64,000 nucleotides of DNA from Bacteroides eggerthii (lineage in GTDB: Bacteria; Bacteroidota; Bacteroidia; Bacteroidales; Bacteroidaceae), in contig NZ_CP102258.1 of the NCBI RefSeq assembly GCF_025146565.1, forward strand, positions 2,016,001-2,080,000. The letters are read 5' to 3'. Positions 17,700-28,361 of the stretch are shown here, one piece after another (position 1 is the first letter of the stretch; the number at the start of each line of letters is the position of its first letter). The notes below the pieces were generated by a model. It was not told the origin of the DNA and searched no databases. It saw only the letters and a list, made by a program, of their open reading frames with translations. Made by a program: the position numbers and the translations under genes.

Positions 17700-20600
17700 T
17701 TACGCATTTTTCCCATGGCAATTCTTATACTTCTTGCCGCTTCCGCAAGGACAGGGATCGTTGCGTCCCACTGTCTTTTCTGCGCGGATAGGTTCACGTT
17801 TCTGCTGTTCGCGTGTGTCATGCTGGGCGGCAGCCTGTTGGTTGGGATCGCTCAGGTCTTGCTTTTGTTCGCGATACTTGCTGAGGTCCTGACGTTGTTC
17901 GGGGGCGGCCTGACGAACCTCCTGCGGTTCCTGTACCGGGATTTGTCCGCGCATCAGGATGGAGACTGTCTGGTTGTTTATCTTGTCTACCATCGTGTCG
18001 AACAGGTTCACAGACTCCAGCTTGTAAATCAGCAGCGGGTCTTTCTGTTCGTAGCTGGCATTCTGTACGGAATGTTTCAGATCGTCCAGCTCGCGCAGGT
18101 TTTCTTTCCATGCCTCGTCGATGACGTGTAGCAGGATCGACTTCTCAAATGATTTCACCACTTCCTTACATTCGCTTTCATAGGCCGCTTTCAGGTTGCA
18201 GGAGATGTTATACATGCGCTTGCCGTCGGTGATAGGTATCAGAATGTTTTCGTACATATGTCCCTGATTTTCGTAGACCTGCTTGATGACCGGATAAGCG
18301 ATTTGCGCCATACGTTCGGTCTTGCGCTTGAAGAGCTCCATAGCGGCGTCGAAGGCCTTGTCGGCAAGTTTCTCTTTTTTCTCGTTGCGGAATTCCTCTT
18401 CAGTGAACGGAGTTTCCATGGCAAGGGTCTGGAGCAGGTCCATTTTGCAGTCTTCATAAGTAGGAGCCTCGATGGCATTGGCGCAACGGTCCCAAATCAT
18501 GTTCACAATATCCATGCCGATACGTTCGCCCATTAAAGCGTGGCGGCGTTTGGTGTAGACTACGGTACGCTGCTTGTTCATCACGTCGTCATATTCCAAC
18601 AAACGTTTACGGATGCCGAAGTTGTTTTCTTCCACTTTCTTCTGTGCGCGTTCGATGGATTTGGAGATCATGCTGTGCTCAATCATCTCACCTTCCTTGA
18701 AGCCGAGCCTGTCCATTACGCCGGCGATACGGTCGGAGGAGAACAGACGCATCAGGTCGTCTTCCAGAGATACGAAGAATACGGATGAACCGGGGTCACC
18801 CTGACGTCCGGCACGACCACGCAACTGGCGGTCTACGCGACGCGATTCGTGGCGTTCCGTACCGATAATGGCAAGACCGCCCGCAGCTTTCACTTCCGGG
18901 CTCAGCTTGATGTCCGTACCACGACCTGCCATGTTGGTGGCAATGGTTACGGCGCAGCTCAAACCGGCTTTGGCCACGATGTCGGCTTCCTTCTGGTGCA
19001 GCTTTGCGTTCAAAACGTTGTGCTCAATCTTACGCATGGTCAGCATTTTGCTCAGCATTTCGGAGATCTCTACGGAGGTGGTACCTACCAGCACAGGGCG
19101 GCCGGCTTCTACCATTTTCTCGATTTCTTCGATGACGGCTTTATACTTTTCGCGTTTGGTCTTGTAAACGCGGTCATTCATGTCATTGCGGGCAATGGGG
19201 CGGTTTGTCGGGATAACGACTACGTCCAGCTTGTAGATGTCCCAAAGTTCACCTGCTTCCGTTTCGGCAGTACCGGTCATACCGGACAGCTTGTGATACA
19301 TACGGAAGTAGTTCTGCAAAGTAATTGTTGCAAAAGTCTGTGTGGCGGCTTCCACTTTCACGCCTTCTTTGGCTTCAATAGCCTGGTGCAGACCGTCGGA
19401 ATAGCGGCGGCCTTCCATGATACGTCCCGTCTGCTCGTCTACAATTTTTACCTGTCCGTCGATTACCACATATTCGTCGTCTTTCTCGAACATGGTGTAG
19501 GCCTTCAGCAACTGGTTGATGGTGTGTACACGCTCGCTCTTGATGGCGAAGTTCGTCATCAGGGCATCTTTCTTGGCAAGGCGTTCTTCGTCCGTCAGTT
19601 CCTTTTCGTTCTCCAGTTCGGAGAGTTGGGCGGTGATGTCGGGGAGTACGAAGAATGTGGGGTCTTCGGAGTTACCGCTAATCAGGTCTACGCCTTTGTC
19701 GGTCAGGTCTACGCTGTTCAGTTTTTCATCAATCACGAAATACAGCGGGTCGGTGACCTCGTGCATGCGTTTGTTGTTCTGTTCCATGTAGATCTCCTCG
19801 GTCTTGAGCATACCGGCTTTGATGCCCTGCTCGCTGAGGAACTTAATCAATGCCTTGTTCTTCGGCAAGCACTTGTGGCTGCGGTAGAGGGCAAGGAAAC
19901 CTTCTTCCTGTTCTTTCTTGTCGTTCGATGCTATCAGGCGCTTGGCGTCGGCAAGATATTGCGTGGCCAGTTTCTTCTGCGCTTCCACCAGACGTTCCAC
20001 TTGCGGGCGGAGCTGCTCGAAGAGCTGGTCGTCGCCTTTGGGAACCGGGCCGGAGATAATCAGCGGGGTACGGGCATCGTCAATCAATACAGAGTCCACT
20101 TCATCGACGATTGCGTAATTGTGCTGGCGCTGTACGAGGTCTTTCGGGCTGATAGCCATATTGTCGCGCAGGTAGTCGAAACCAAATTCATTGTTCGTAC
20201 CGAAAGTGATGTCCGCAAGATAAGCTTGGCGGCGTGCGTCGGAGTTGGGTTGATGCCTGTCGATGCAGTCCACGCTCAAACCATGGAACATATAGAGCGG
20301 GCCCATCCATTCGGAGTCACGTTTTGCCAGATAGTCGTTGACGGTTACCACATGTACGCCGTTTCCGGTCAGTGCGTTGAGGAATACCGGCAGGGTGGCA
20401 ACCAATGTCTTACCTTCACCGGTTGCCATTTCGGCAATCTTGCCTTTGTGCAATACCACACCGCCAAACAGCTGCACATCGTAGTGCACCATGTTCCATA
20501 GCGTGTCGTTGCCGCCGGCCACCCAGTGGTTCTGGTAAATGGCTTTGTCACCTTCGATGCGTACAAAGTCTTTGGTAGCGGCGAGATGGCGGTCGAACTC

Positions 20601-20996
20601 CGTAGCGGTCACTACGATCTCCTCATTTTCGGAGAAGCGTTTGGCCGTCTCTTTTACGATGGAGAAGGCAACGGGCAAAACCTCGTCCAGTGCCTTTTCG
20701 TAAGTATCCAGAATCTCTTTTTCTATTTTGTCTATTTGAGCAAAGAGTTCCTCACGTTCTTCCAGCTCTGTGTTTTCAACGCTTGCTTTCAGCTCTTCCA
20801 CTTTGGCGCGTTGTTCTGCTGCCGAGTTGCGGATGTATGCCTTCAGTTCTTCGGTTTTAGCGCGCAGGGCGTCATTGTCCAATGCGACTATTTCCGGATA
20901 GGCGGCTTTTACTTTGTCTACCCATGGCTTTATTTCCTTCATGTCGCGAGTAGCCTTATTTCCGAAAATCGAGCTTAAAAATTCATTAAATCCCAT
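17700..20996 (-). CDS. secA: Protein translocase ATPase SecA
   Basis: Motor of the Sec pathway, pushing preproteins through SecYEG. At 1098 residues it is longer than the E. coli protein (901 aa), as is usual in Bacteroidetes, where extra segments sit in the nucleotide-binding and helical regions. Seen here: Walker A MATGEGKT near residue 195, [19 protein letters not shown], the helicase motif [23 protein letters not shown], and the C-terminal zinc-binding tail [14 protein letters not shown]. The ATG at 20996 (MGFNEFLSS) lies downstream of the promoter box at 21042-21049; the longer in-frame extension is unlikely. secG is encoded in the same window at 37952. Confidence 0.97.
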   Translation of the reverse strand: MGFNEFLSSIFGNKATRDMKEIKPWVDKVKAAYPEIVALDNDALRAKTEELKAYIRNSAAEQRAKVEELKASVENTELEEREELFAQIDKIEKEILDTYEKALDEVLPVAFSIVKETAKRFSENEEIVVTATEFDRHLAATKDFVRIEGDKAIYQNHWVAGGNDTLWNMVHYDVQLFGGVVLHKGKIAEMATGEGKTLVATLPVFLNALTGNGVHVVTVNDYLAKRDSEWMGPLYMFHGLSVDCIDRHQPNSDARRQAYLADITFGTNNEFGFDYLRDNMAISPKDLVQRQHNYAIVDEVDSVLIDDARTPLIISGPVPKGDDQLFEQLRPQVERLVEAQKKLATQYLADAKRLIASNDKKEQEEGFLALYRSHKCLPKNKALIKFLSEQGIKAGMLKTEEIYMEQNNKRMHEVTDPLYFVIDEKLNSVDLTDKGVDLISGNSEDPTFFVLPDITAQLSELENEKELTDEERLAKKDALMTNFAIKSERVHTINQLLKAYTMFEKDDEYVVIDGQVKIVDEQTGRIMEGRRYSDGLHQAIEAKEGVKVEAATQTFATITLQNYFRMYHKLSGMTGTAETEAGELWDIYKLDVVVIPTNRPIARNDMNDRVYKTKREKYKAVIEEIEKMVEAGRPVLVGTTSVEISEMLSKMLTMRKIEHNVLNAKLHQKEADIVAKAGLSCAVTIATNMAGRGTDIKLSPEVKAAGGLAIIGTERHESRRVDRQLRGRAGRQGDPGSSVFFVSLEDDLMRLFSSDRIAGVMDRLGFKEGEMIEHSMISKSIERAQKKVEENNFGIRKRLLEYDDVMNKQRTVVYTKRRHALMGERIGMDIVNMIWDRCANAIEAPTYEDCKMDLLQTLAMETPFTEEEFRNEKKEKLADKAFDAAMELFKRKTERMAQIAYPVIKQVYENQGHMYENILIPITDGKRMYNISCNLKAAYESECKEVVKSFEKSILLHVIDEAWKENLRELDDLKHSVQNASYEQKDPLLIYKLESVNLFDTMVDKINNQTVSILMRGQIPVQEPQEVRQAAPEQRQDLSKYREQKQDLSDPNQQAAAQHDTREQQKREPIRAEKTVGRNDPCPCGSGKKYKNCHGKNA

Positions 20997-21041
20997 TATG
21001 TATTTGTTTTTATTATTATTATCTAAGTTTATTATGGTGCG

Positions 21042-21049
21042 CAAAGTTA
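21042..21049 (-). promoter_or_regulatory. secA -7 element
   Basis: TAACTTTG on the minus strand, followed by CGCACC. A perfect 10-bp palindrome, GTAACGTTAC, lies at about 21069-21078, near the expected -33 position. Confidence 0.5.
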
Positions 21050-21171
21050 CTGATTTTGCAACAGATAACGTAACGTTACACTGATTATTTTAAGGAATCT
21101 CCACAGAGGGCGCAGGGGCTCATGGAGTTCTTCGTTTTTATGTGCGCTTTGCAACGAATCTTTATCAGTTA

Positions 21172-22740
21172 TCAGTAAGTGAGTGGTGTGGCTGTGCACG
21201 CATTGGGAGCGCGGATGCGCATCGCATTTGACAGGGTGGGAGCAATGCGGTCTGTTGCGACCGGTGTACGGATGATTTCCGGTTTTACTCCTTTGCCGAG
21301 TAGGATGAGGGGAGCAGGTATGGCGGCAGCGCGCACCACGCGGTTGTCATTGCTGTTTTTCTGCATGACGGTCCAGCCCGGCAGCACTTCAATGATCAGG
21401 TCGCCGGAACGGTGGCGGTGGAAGCCGTTGCGTATGCGGTCTATTTGCGGTGACCAGGAGCCCAAAAGCAGGTGGTAAGCGGAATATACTTTGTTCACCC
21501 CGCTGAATTGCACCAGAAATTCCGCTGACTTTTCCTGTACCTCGGAAAGGCTTAACTGCTTCTCCTCTATTAATTTATGATTGAGATATATCTGTTGGTT
21601 ATAAAATCCTTCCACGTATTGCCCTTCGCCATAAGTGGCCATTAGATACATGTTCAGCAAAGTGGCGCAACGGTTCAGGTGAAATTCTCCGCCGGGAATA
21701 CGGTAGATGCCTATGTCGGCTCCGTCCGGGTCGGTATATCCGGTGGATGCAATGCACAGCAGTACGTTTTGCAGGCCTACTTTACGCTCCAGTATGTCCA
21801 GCAGGTTGGCAATGCTCCGGTCTAAGCGGGCGTAGGTGTCTTGCATTTCCATAGCACACTCTTGTGTGCTGCGGTGGTTGTAGTTGCCGGCATAATAGGT
21901 CACCGCAAGCAGGTCGGTTATCTCATCCTTGCCGATGTTGCTTTTGTCCAGCAGATCTTCTGTCACGCGGTTTACTTCGTCGTTGATGAGCGGGCTGGTG
22001 ATCAGCCGGCGGAATTTGTTATCCTTCTCTATCTCAAACTTGTACTTGAAAGGGATAGTGCGCCATTCGGGCAGGAAGGTATAGCTTGTGATGGGGTGGA
22101 GGGGATTCCACTCCATTTCTTTGATGCGGAAGTCGGGTGACTGCTGTTCGTTGTATTGGCTCAGCCACCAGGGATACTCACCGTAGTAAGTTGTTCCGCA
22201 CCATTTTCCGGTTGTGTGGTTCAGCCAGAAGGCGCCGTTCCCGCTGTGTCCTGCTGAAAGGACGGCAGCGTCGCGGAAAGGGGCGATGGCATAGACCAGT
22301 GCGGCATTTTTAGTGGCTATTTTAAGCTCATCGGCAAAGGTGGAGGTCAGAAGTTGCGTAGGGGCTGTGTTCTGGTCGGTGTAGTTGCCCATAAAGGCCG
22401 AATCATCCACACAGTTTTTCGGGCGCAAGGTTTTCGGATCAAACCAGCGTTCGGCTATGATGCCGTTCATGGATGGTGTGGTGCCTGTATAGAGGGCGGC
22501 CATGGCTGAGGCGCGGTCGGTGACGTTGAATGAATATTCCATCTGTCGGAATACTTTCCCTTCCCGTAGCAGCCGTTTAAATCCTCTTTCCCCATAGAGC
22601 GAAGAGAACGCTTCCATATAGTCCGTACGCAGTTGATCGATTGTCAGTGTCACCACCAGCTTGGGTGAAGGTGGCATCGGCTGGGCTTGCAGGCTGCCGA
22701 ATGTCAGTGCGAGTATGGAAGTTATCAGTCCTTTCTTCAT
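21172..22740 (-). CDS. PafA-like alkaline phosphatase homologue, probably inactive
   Basis: A secreted 522-residue protein (signal peptide LITSILALTFGSLQA) of the type I phosphodiesterase / alkaline phosphatase superfamily. The first metal ligand region TIDQLRTDY (D35), YTGTTPSMNGI and SAGHSGNGAFWLN align with the phosphate-irrepressible phosphatase PafA. However, the residues I recall as catalytic in PafA are not there. The nucleophile Thr position reads Arg76 (or Thr74 with a shift), Asn100 becomes Glu97, and the Lys-x-Arg pair becomes F155-R-D157. The Asp-xxx-His and Asp-His metal motifs read YYAGNYNHR and STGYTDPDG. I infer a pseudoenzyme with a binding or structural role. Its ATG overlaps the DUF4105 stop by one base, so the two are coupled. 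Confidence 0.8.
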   Translation of the reverse strand: MKKGLITSILALTFGSLQAQPMPPSPKLVVTLTIDQLRTDYMEAFSSLYGERGFKRLLREGKVFRQMEYSFNVTDRASAMAALYTGTTPSMNGIIAERWFDPKTLRPKNCVDDSAFMGNYTDQNTAPTQLLTSTFADELKIATKNAALVYAIAPFRDAAVLSAGHSGNGAFWLNHTTGKWCGTTYYGEYPWWLSQYNEQQSPDFRIKEMEWNPLHPITSYTFLPEWRTIPFKYKFEIEKDNKFRRLITSPLINDEVNRVTEDLLDKSNIGKDEITDLLAVTYYAGNYNHRSTQECAMEMQDTYARLDRSIANLLDILERKVGLQNVLLCIASTGYTDPDGADIGIYRIPGGEFHLNRCATLLNMYLMATYGEGQYVEGFYNQQIYLNHKLIEEKQLSLSEVQEKSAEFLVQFSGVNKVYSAYHLLLGSWSPQIDRIRNGFHRHRSGDLIIEVLPGWTVMQKNSNDNRVVRAAAIPAPLILLGKGVKPEIIRTPVATDRIAPTLSNAMRIRAPNACTATPLTY

Positions 22741-23963
22741 TATTTCTTATCGTATGTGAGAATTAGGTTGCTCGCAGAACGTATCAGCAAACAAAGTGCC
22801 AAAGGTAATACAGCTGACGGAAATCTTTGCGGTATTATGAGCCAAAGCAATATAAAAAGTGTTAAAACCAGGAAGTTCGCCAGCATATAACGGCTTCTTC
22901 TCCTTTTTCGCACCCTGTTCAGCATGCATGGCAGGCAGAGGAGGTGGAGAGGATGGAACACAAACAGCAGATAGTTGGGGCTGACGGCCGGGTGCTGGGA
23001 GAACAGGACGAGGAATGTCAGGATGCATCCCGCCATTCCTGCGGCAAAGAACAGCACGAGGTCTATTCCCCAAAGCGTTTTCTTTCGGCGTATGCCGTAG
23101 AGGGTGGCGGCTGCGGTCAGTATAAACAGCAACAAGGCGGCCTGCAACGGGGTGAATCCTTCGGACGGCTGTCCCGTCTCTTCCATTCCGGTTGTTATGA
23201 TTTTCTCTTCGTTCAGTACCAGGGGGCGCACTTGCTTGTCGCTGCCGATGATCCGGGCTGTGTTGAAGTAATCCTGCACGTAGAACGGGACGAACATCAT
23301 CAGTCTGCGGCTGATGGGCTTGTCGGCTTGGCTGCCCATGCACAAATCCATGCCGAAACGTGACCATGGATGGCCTTTGCTGTATTTGTGCAATAGGTCG
23401 CGGAAAGAGGTTCCGGTGTTTGTGTCGGTCATGTTGTCGGCATATTGCAGTGTGCCGTCAATGGATTTTTCTATTAAGTCGCGCGGACGTGTGGCGCAGT
23501 TGTCGTAGAAGAAGTTGTAGCGGTACACCCGGTTTTCGGGACGGTAGTTCTCTTCAAGCAGGGCGACCAACTTCTTTTTTTCCGCCGGGGTGAGGTTCAG
23601 TTCTTGCTGCCAGACATCGCGCTCCAAATAATAATATTCCGCCGCGAAGCGTTCATAATCGCCAGCTCCCAGTTGGTAGTCCGTTTCACCTAAAGCGAAA
23701 CGGAGGATGAAGTTTGGTGCATTGAAATTGAATATGCCGTAATTGAATACGGCGTCGATGCCGCGTGTGTAGTTCTCGTATCGTATGGCGGTATGTCCGA
23801 AAAGGGAATATATCTCCTCTCCCGAAGCGCATGTCAGCAGGCTGATGCGTATGGAATCCGCCGTAGGGGAGGCCTTTGCTGCTCGTTCCGTATGTGCGGT
23901 GGCGGTGGAGGAGCAAGGCAGGCAGGTCAATAGGGATAATAAAAAGACTAAATACTGTTTCAT
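22740..23963 (-). CDS. DUF4105 membrane protein
   Basis: 407 residues: signal peptide, a periplasmic DUF4105 domain (about residues 35-250) and several membrane segments at the C-terminus (from about residue 275). DUF4105 signatures are visible: the conserved His in EIYSLFGHTAIRY, FNYGIFNF, and the Asn-Cys pair in YNFFYDNCATRPRD. The Cys/His arrangement resembles papain-like NlpC hydrolases and the family is suspected to be a lipase or protease, but nothing is proven. It is the first gene of a two-gene unit with the PafA-like protein, joined by a TAATG overlap. A -7 box ends 5 nt before the ATG, so the transcript may be leaderless. Confidence 0.85.
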   Translation of the reverse strand: MKQYLVFLLSLLTCLPCSSTATAHTERAAKASPTADSIRISLLTCASGEEIYSLFGHTAIRYENYTRGIDAVFNYGIFNFNAPNFILRFALGETDYQLGAGDYERFAAEYYYLERDVWQQELNLTPAEKKKLVALLEENYRPENRVYRYNFFYDNCATRPRDLIEKSIDGTLQYADNMTDTNTGTSFRDLLHKYSKGHPWSRFGMDLCMGSQADKPISRRLMMFVPFYVQDYFNTARIIGSDKQVRPLVLNEEKIITTGMEETGQPSEGFTPLQAALLLFILTAAATLYGIRRKKTLWGIDLVLFFAAGMAGCILTFLVLFSQHPAVSPNYLLFVFHPLHLLCLPCMLNRVRKRRRSRYMLANFLVLTLFILLWLIIPQRFPSAVLPLALCLLIRSASNLILTYDKK

Positions 23964-23968
23964 GGATG

Positions 23969-23976
23969 CAAATTTA
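23969..23976 (-). promoter_or_regulatory. -7 element for the DUF4105 operon
   Basis: TAAATTTG on the minus strand, followed by only CATCC before the start codon at 23963. Confidence 0.45.
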
Positions 23977-24185
23977 CGGAAAATCTTCGGAATAAGCGGT
24001 TGAAGCGCGGAAAAAGGCGGAATGTTTTTTTTCTTCGGAGGATCAGCGGATATGCTCGGAACTTATGCGGTTTTCTTCCGGTGGAGGAATAAAACTGTTG
24101 TTATTTTAGAATCCCGGCATTCCCGAAAAAACAAAAAAACAAAGGAAATAGACCTGTATCTATTTTGGTATATCTTTTTATATTG

Positions 24186-24283
24186 GTTTCACAAACTGTT
24201 TCACCTGCTGTTTCAGCCTTGCTTGTAATGCGCTGGCTGATAGAACGTAAACTGTTTCATTTGCTGTTTCATAAACTGTTTCA
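24186..24283. repeat. Two triplets of a 12-bp repeat (GTTTCA units)
   Basis: GTTTCA occurs at 24186, 24198 and 24210, and again at 24254, 24266 and 24278. Within each triplet the spacing is exactly 12 bp, and most units continue as GTTTCAnnnnCT. The triplets are 44 bp apart. They lie in the 414-bp gap upstream of coaX, about 66 bp from its -7 box. The rest of this gap holds no gene that I can support. Confidence 0.7.
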
Positions 24284-24348
24284 CTTTTATGTAATTATTT
24301 ATGATTAAAATACCCTGTATTATCTTGGATTATGCGAAATTAAAGTGC

Positions 24349-24356
24349 TACCTTTG
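24349..24356 (+). promoter_or_regulatory. coaX -7 element
   Basis: TACCTTTG, followed by CACC; it places the start at 24378 and excludes the longer in-frame extension. Confidence 0.55.
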
Positions 24357-24377
24357 CACCGCTTAAAAAAACATGGA

Positions 24378-25109
24378 ATGAATCTTGTAATTGATATAGG
24401 CAATACCATAGCAAAGATAGCGGTGTTTCGGGACGGAAGTATTGTAGAGATATTCTACGACTCCAATCAAACCCTTGAGCAACTACCGGATATCTGTGCA
24501 AAATATCCGATTGATAAAGCGATTGTCGCCACTGTTATTGATTTGGGCGAACGGGTGCTGGCGCAGTTGGCACACCTGCCTGTTCCGCTGTTGTGGCTGG
24601 ACGAAAAAACACCGCTTCCGGTGGAGAACCTTTACGAGACGCCCCAAACACTTGGGTACGACCGCATGGCGGCTGTTGTGGGAGCCAATGAACAATTTCC
24701 CGGAAAAGATATTCTGGTGGTAGATGCCGGAACCTGCATCACTTACGAGTTTATTGATGCTGCCGGACGCTATCATGGCGGAAACATTTCGCCGGGCGTG
24801 CAAATGCGCTTCAAGGCGCTCCATGAGTTCACCGGACGGCTTCCGCAGGTTGTTCGGGAAGGGCGCCGGCTGCCGTTGGGCAAGGACACCGATACGGCAA
24901 TGCGTGAAGGTGTACTGAAAGGTATGGAATATGAAATTTCGGGTTACATAACGACTATGAAACATAAATATCCTGAACTTTTGGTTTTTTTAACGGGCGG
25001 TGATGATTTTTCTTTTGATACAAACTTAAAAAGTATCATCTTTGCAGACAGATTTTTAGTGTTGAAAGGATTAAATAGAATTTTAAACTATAATAATGAT
25101 AGGATATAG
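24378..25109 (+). CDS. coaX: Type III pantothenate kinase
   Basis: Catalyses ATP-dependent phosphorylation of pantothenate in CoA synthesis. The 243-residue protein has the CoaX motifs: phosphate loop [15 protein letters not shown] at the start, [11 protein letters not shown] near residue 95, the monovalent-cation and pantothenate site [14 protein letters not shown] near 115, and [15 protein letters not shown]. CoaX enzymes are not feedback-inhibited by CoA. It overlaps the following outer-membrane protein gene by 14 bp and heads a run of envelope genes through to the CNNM protein. A second, unrelated pantothenate kinase (coaW) is present at 5505. Confidence 0.95.
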   Translation: MNLVIDIGNTIAKIAVFRDGSIVEIFYDSNQTLEQLPDICAKYPIDKAIVATVIDLGERVLAQLAHLPVPLLWLDEKTPLPVENLYETPQTLGYDRMAAVVGANEQFPGKDILVVDAGTCITYEFIDAAGRYHGGNISPGVQMRFKALHEFTGRLPQVVREGRRLPLGKDTDTAMREGVLKGMEYEISGYITTMKHKYPELLVFLTGGDDFSFDTNLKSIIFADRFLVLKGLNRILNYNNDRI

Positions 25110-26358
25110 ACAAACACTCTTGGTGTTCTTGCTCATGATGTTGTCCGGAGCGACAATCGCTCAAAATAATACGAATTCTCCCTATACACGATACGGATAC
25201 GGGCAATTGGCAGACCAAGGTTCGGGTAATAGCAAAGCCATGGGTGGTGTTGCATACGGATTACGGGATAAATATCAGGTGAATTTCGCGAATCCGGCGT
25301 CCTATACGGCGATAGACTCGCTTACATTTATTTTTGACGGCGGCATCTCTTTGCAAAACACGAATTTCAGCAATGGTACGGTGAAGCAAAATGCCAAAAA
25401 CTCCAGTTTCGACTACATTACAATGCAATTTCGCTTGAGTAAGTGGGCGGCTATGAGTTTGGGATTGTTGCCTTATTCAAATGTAGGGTATAGCATGACG
25501 GAATACCGGGAAGATCCGGACTATCCTTCCCAGTCCAGCGCGTTGCAATATTATGGGGACGGCGGATTGCACCAATTATATTTAGGAGCCGGATTTAAAA
25601 TATTGAAAAACCTTTCCGTCGGTGCGAACATTTCGTACCTTTGGGGGGATATAACACACACAAGAGCGATGACATTTCCGGGCAATTCGTCCACTTTGCC
25701 ATTGACTACGGTGACGGGTACGTCCATACAAAGCTATAAACTGGACATCGGTGCGCAATATACGCAGGCGTTCGGCAAGAAGCATGAAGCTACACTGGGC
25801 GTTGTGTTTTCACCGGGGCATGATCTGGGCAACGACTCGAATGTGCAGGACCAGTTGGGAGACAGCAATACGGGCGCTACAATAAACAGCAGGGATACGG
25901 TTGCCACTTTCGGCAGCCCGATGAGTTTGGGTGTAGGTCTTAGCTATGTGTACGACAATCGTCTGACGATAGGGGCGGACTTCACTTTCCAGAAATGGAG
26001 TTCGGTTACATATATGAATACGAAGAATGCTTTCTGCAACCGTACGAAGATAGCGTTAGGCGCCGAATTCCTTCCGAATCCTATGGGAAGAAGCTATCTG
26101 GCGCATGTGAAATATCGTTTGGGAGCCTATTATTCCCAACCCTATTACAAAATAGACGGTGTGCGTGCCGCCGACGAATATGGAGTGACTGCCGGCTTCG
26201 GGCTTCCTATTCCGCGTACGCGTTCAGTGTTGAGTCTTTCGGCTCAGTATGTAAGAACCAAAGGTAAAACCGCCGCATTCCTGAATGAAAATACATTGCG
26301 TGTATGTGTAGGGGTGACCTTTAACGAGCGCTGGTTCTTCAAACGGAAAGTCGATTAA
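25096..26358 (+). CDS. Outer-membrane beta-barrel protein
   Basis: 420 residues with a signal peptide ([15 protein letters not shown]) followed by [12 protein letters not shown], an N-terminal motif common in a Bacteroidetes family of porin-like proteins. It contains many amphipathic strands ([41 protein letters not shown]), and the last residues WFFKRKV could close the barrel. It looks distantly like the FadL/OmpP1 family but has no clear hatch domain motif, so the transported substrate is unknown. Its ATG lies inside the end of coaX, so translation is likely coupled; a TPR protein follows 48 nt later. Confidence 0.75.
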   Translation: MIGYRQTLLVFLLMMLSGATIAQNNTNSPYTRYGYGQLADQGSGNSKAMGGVAYGLRDKYQVNFANPASYTAIDSLTFIFDGGISLQNTNFSNGTVKQNAKNSSFDYITMQFRLSKWAAMSLGLLPYSNVGYSMTEYREDPDYPSQSSALQYYGDGGLHQLYLGAGFKILKNLSVGANISYLWGDITHTRAMTFPGNSSTLPLTTVTGTSIQSYKLDIGAQYTQAFGKKHEATLGVVFSPGHDLGNDSNVQDQLGDSNTGATINSRDTVATFGSPMSLGVGLSYVYDNRLTIGADFTFQKWSSVTYMNTKNAFCNRTKIALGAEFLPNPMGRSYLAHVKYRLGAYYSQPYYKIDGVRAADEYGVTAGFGLPIPRTRSVLSLSAQYVRTKGKTAAFLNENTLRVCVGVTFNERWFFKRKVD

Positions 26359-26406
26359 TGTCCGGATGATGAGAATAGACAATATAACAACTAAAAATTA
26401 AATACA

Positions 26407-27726
26407 ATGAAAATTAAAACGCTTGTCGCTGTTTTGCTCCTTTCGGGTGGAGTGACCAGTACTTTCGCACAAAGTGATTGTAATGCCAATAGTAGTATTT
26501 CGCATGAAGCGGTAAGAGCAAAGAACTATAAAGACGCTTATGCTCCTTGTATGGCTGTCCTGAAAGATTGCCCGACGCTGAGATATTACACTTATACCGA
26601 TGCGCAAAAAATCCTTGTAGGCTTGATGAGCCAGATTAAGGATCGTAACTCTGCAGAGTATAAGAAACTTTTCGATGAGTTGATGACTGTGCATGATCAG
26701 AAAATGAAGTATATTCCTGAGTTCGCAACAAAAATGAAAGGCGTGCCGAGTGTGGCTTCTGCTTTAGGTACGAAAGCGGTGGATTATCTGCAATATGCCC
26801 CGGCTCCGGATGTGAACCAGGCTTATGCATGGCTGAAAGAGTCTGCGGAAACAGCGAAAGGTGAATCGGACGGTGCTGTGCTGCACTATTTCATTGATGT
26901 GTCCATGCAGAAGGTGAAAGCCAACACTAACCATACGGACCAATTCTTCCAAGATTATATCAATGCTTCACAATATGCCGACGATGCAATTGCCGCTGAA
27001 AACAATCCTAAGAAAAAGGCTGTCCTGCAAACCATAAAGGATAATCTGGTAGCTATGTTCGTGAATAGCGGCGTGGCCGATTGCGAATCTTTGCAGAATA
27101 TTTATGGCCCGAAAGTCGAAGAAAACAAATCCGACTCTGCTTTCTTGAAGAAGACTATCACCATCCTGAAGATGATGAAGTGTAATGAAAGCGAAGCATA
27201 CTTCAAGGCTTCCGATTATCTGTATCGCGTCAATCCGAGTGCCGATGCTGCGGTAGGTGTGGCATATATGTACTACAAGAAAGGCGATTATGATACTGCT
27301 GTGAAGTATTTCGATGAAGCATTGGGCATGGAAACAGACAATGCGAAGAAAGCTGAAATGGCTTATGCTACCGCTGCTGCTTTGTGGCAGGCCAAGAAAC
27401 TGTCTCAGGCAAGAACTTATGCCCAAAAGGCTATCAGCTTTAACGAAAACTATGGCGAGCCCTATATCCTGTTGGCGCAAATGTACGGTTCAAGCCCCAA
27501 CTGGAGCGATGAGCCTGCTTTGAACAGATGTACTTACTTTGTAGTCATCGACAAATTGCAGCGTGCCAAAGCCGTAGACCCAAGCGTTACGGATAAAGTG
27601 AATGAACTGATCAGAACATACGCCGCCCATACTCCGCAGGCTAAGGACCTCTTCATGCTGGGTTACAAGGCAGGTGACCGCATCACGATTGGCGGTTGGA
27701 TCGGTGAGTCTACAACCATCAGATAA
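26407..27726 (+). CDS. Secreted TPR-repeat protein
   Basis: 439 residues with signal peptide (TLVAVLLLSGGVTSTFA). The mature part is helical, with tetratricopeptide repeats best seen at about residues 280-370: AVGVAYMYYKKGDYDTAVKYF, then AEMAYATAAALWQAKKLSQA and AISFNENYGEPYILLAQM. A conserved cysteine pair in the early part (SDCNANS, APCMAVLKDC) may form disulfides. It lies between an outer-membrane protein and lptC, and probably acts in the periplasm as a scaffold for envelope assembly. That role is inferred from position only. Confidence 0.8.
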   Translation: MKIKTLVAVLLLSGGVTSTFAQSDCNANSSISHEAVRAKNYKDAYAPCMAVLKDCPTLRYYTYTDAQKILVGLMSQIKDRNSAEYKKLFDELMTVHDQKMKYIPEFATKMKGVPSVASALGTKAVDYLQYAPAPDVNQAYAWLKESAETAKGESDGAVLHYFIDVSMQKVKANTNHTDQFFQDYINASQYADDAIAAENNPKKKAVLQTIKDNLVAMFVNSGVADCESLQNIYGPKVEENKSDSAFLKKTITILKMMKCNESEAYFKASDYLYRVNPSADAAVGVAYMYYKKGDYDTAVKYFDEALGMETDNAKKAEMAYATAAALWQAKKLSQARTYAQKAISFNENYGEPYILLAQMYGSSPNWSDEPALNRCTYFVVIDKLQRAKAVDPSVTDKVNELIRTYAAHTPQAKDLFMLGYKAGDRITIGGWIGESTTIR

Positions 27727-27730
27727 GAAT

Positions 27731-28357
27731 ATGTCGCTACAACCCAACGTTGTCGGACATAAGAATATGAGCATAACCATTGCCCTTGGGGTAATGGTTA
27801 TGCTTCTTTTATTTTCTTCCTGTTCCGGACGGAAAAAAGATATGGGAGCTGCCATTACCGAGCGTGATTCGTTACCGGTTATGGACACCAAAGGAGTGAC
27901 GACGCTGATTTCCGATTCGGGTATTACCCGCTATCGCGTCAATACGGCGGAGTGGTTGATCTATGACCGTAAGAACCCGCCTTACTGGGCGTTCGAGAAG
28001 GGTATCTATCTGGAAAAGTTCGACTCTGTGTTTCATACGGAGGCCAGCATCAAGGCGGATACGGCTTATTACTATAATAAGAAAGAACTGTGGAAGCTTA
28101 TGGGAAATGTACATGTGCAAAATCTGAAAGGTGAGAAGTTTGATACGGAGTTGCTGTACTGGGACCAGAATAAAAAGCGTGTGTATTCCGACAGGAGGGT
28201 GCGCATAGAACAGCCCGACCAGGTAATCTACGCCATTGGTTTCGAATCGAATGAACAATTAACAAAATATCGTTTTTTCAAGACAGAGGGAATCTTTTAT
28301 GTGGACGAGGATAGCGCCGCACCTTCTGATACGTTGAGAACGGACAGCATCAGATGA
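27731..28357 (+). CDS. lptC: LPS export periplasmic protein LptC
   Basis: Part of the Lpt bridge that carries lipopolysaccharide from the inner to the outer membrane. About 208 residues. A hydrophobic segment ITIALGVMVMLLLFSSC ends in a lipobox-like Cys. It is followed by the LptC/OstA-like beta-jellyroll region (ISDSGITRYRVNTAEWLIYD, YYNKKELWKLMGNVHVQN, VYSDRRVRIEQPDQVIYAIGF). Bacteroidetes LptC proteins often look like lipoproteins, unlike the E. coli form. The start is either 27731 or the internal ATG at 27767; I used the first ATG after the preceding stop. lptE is encoded at 36537. Confidence 0.88.
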   Translation: MSLQPNVVGHKNMSITIALGVMVMLLLFSSCSGRKKDMGAAITERDSLPVMDTKGVTTLISDSGITRYRVNTAEWLIYDRKNPPYWAFEKGIYLEKFDSVFHTEASIKADTAYYYNKKELWKLMGNVHVQNLKGEKFDTELLYWDQNKKRVYSDRRVRIEQPDQVIYAIGFESNEQLTKYRFFKTEGIFYVDEDSAAPSDTLRTDSIR

Positions 28358-28361
28358 TATA

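Noticed and set aside
18849..20501. 550-codon open frame opposite secA
   Set aside because: It is the mirror of secA codon use; the sequence is rich in His, Phe and Val without a family pattern, and secA is certain.
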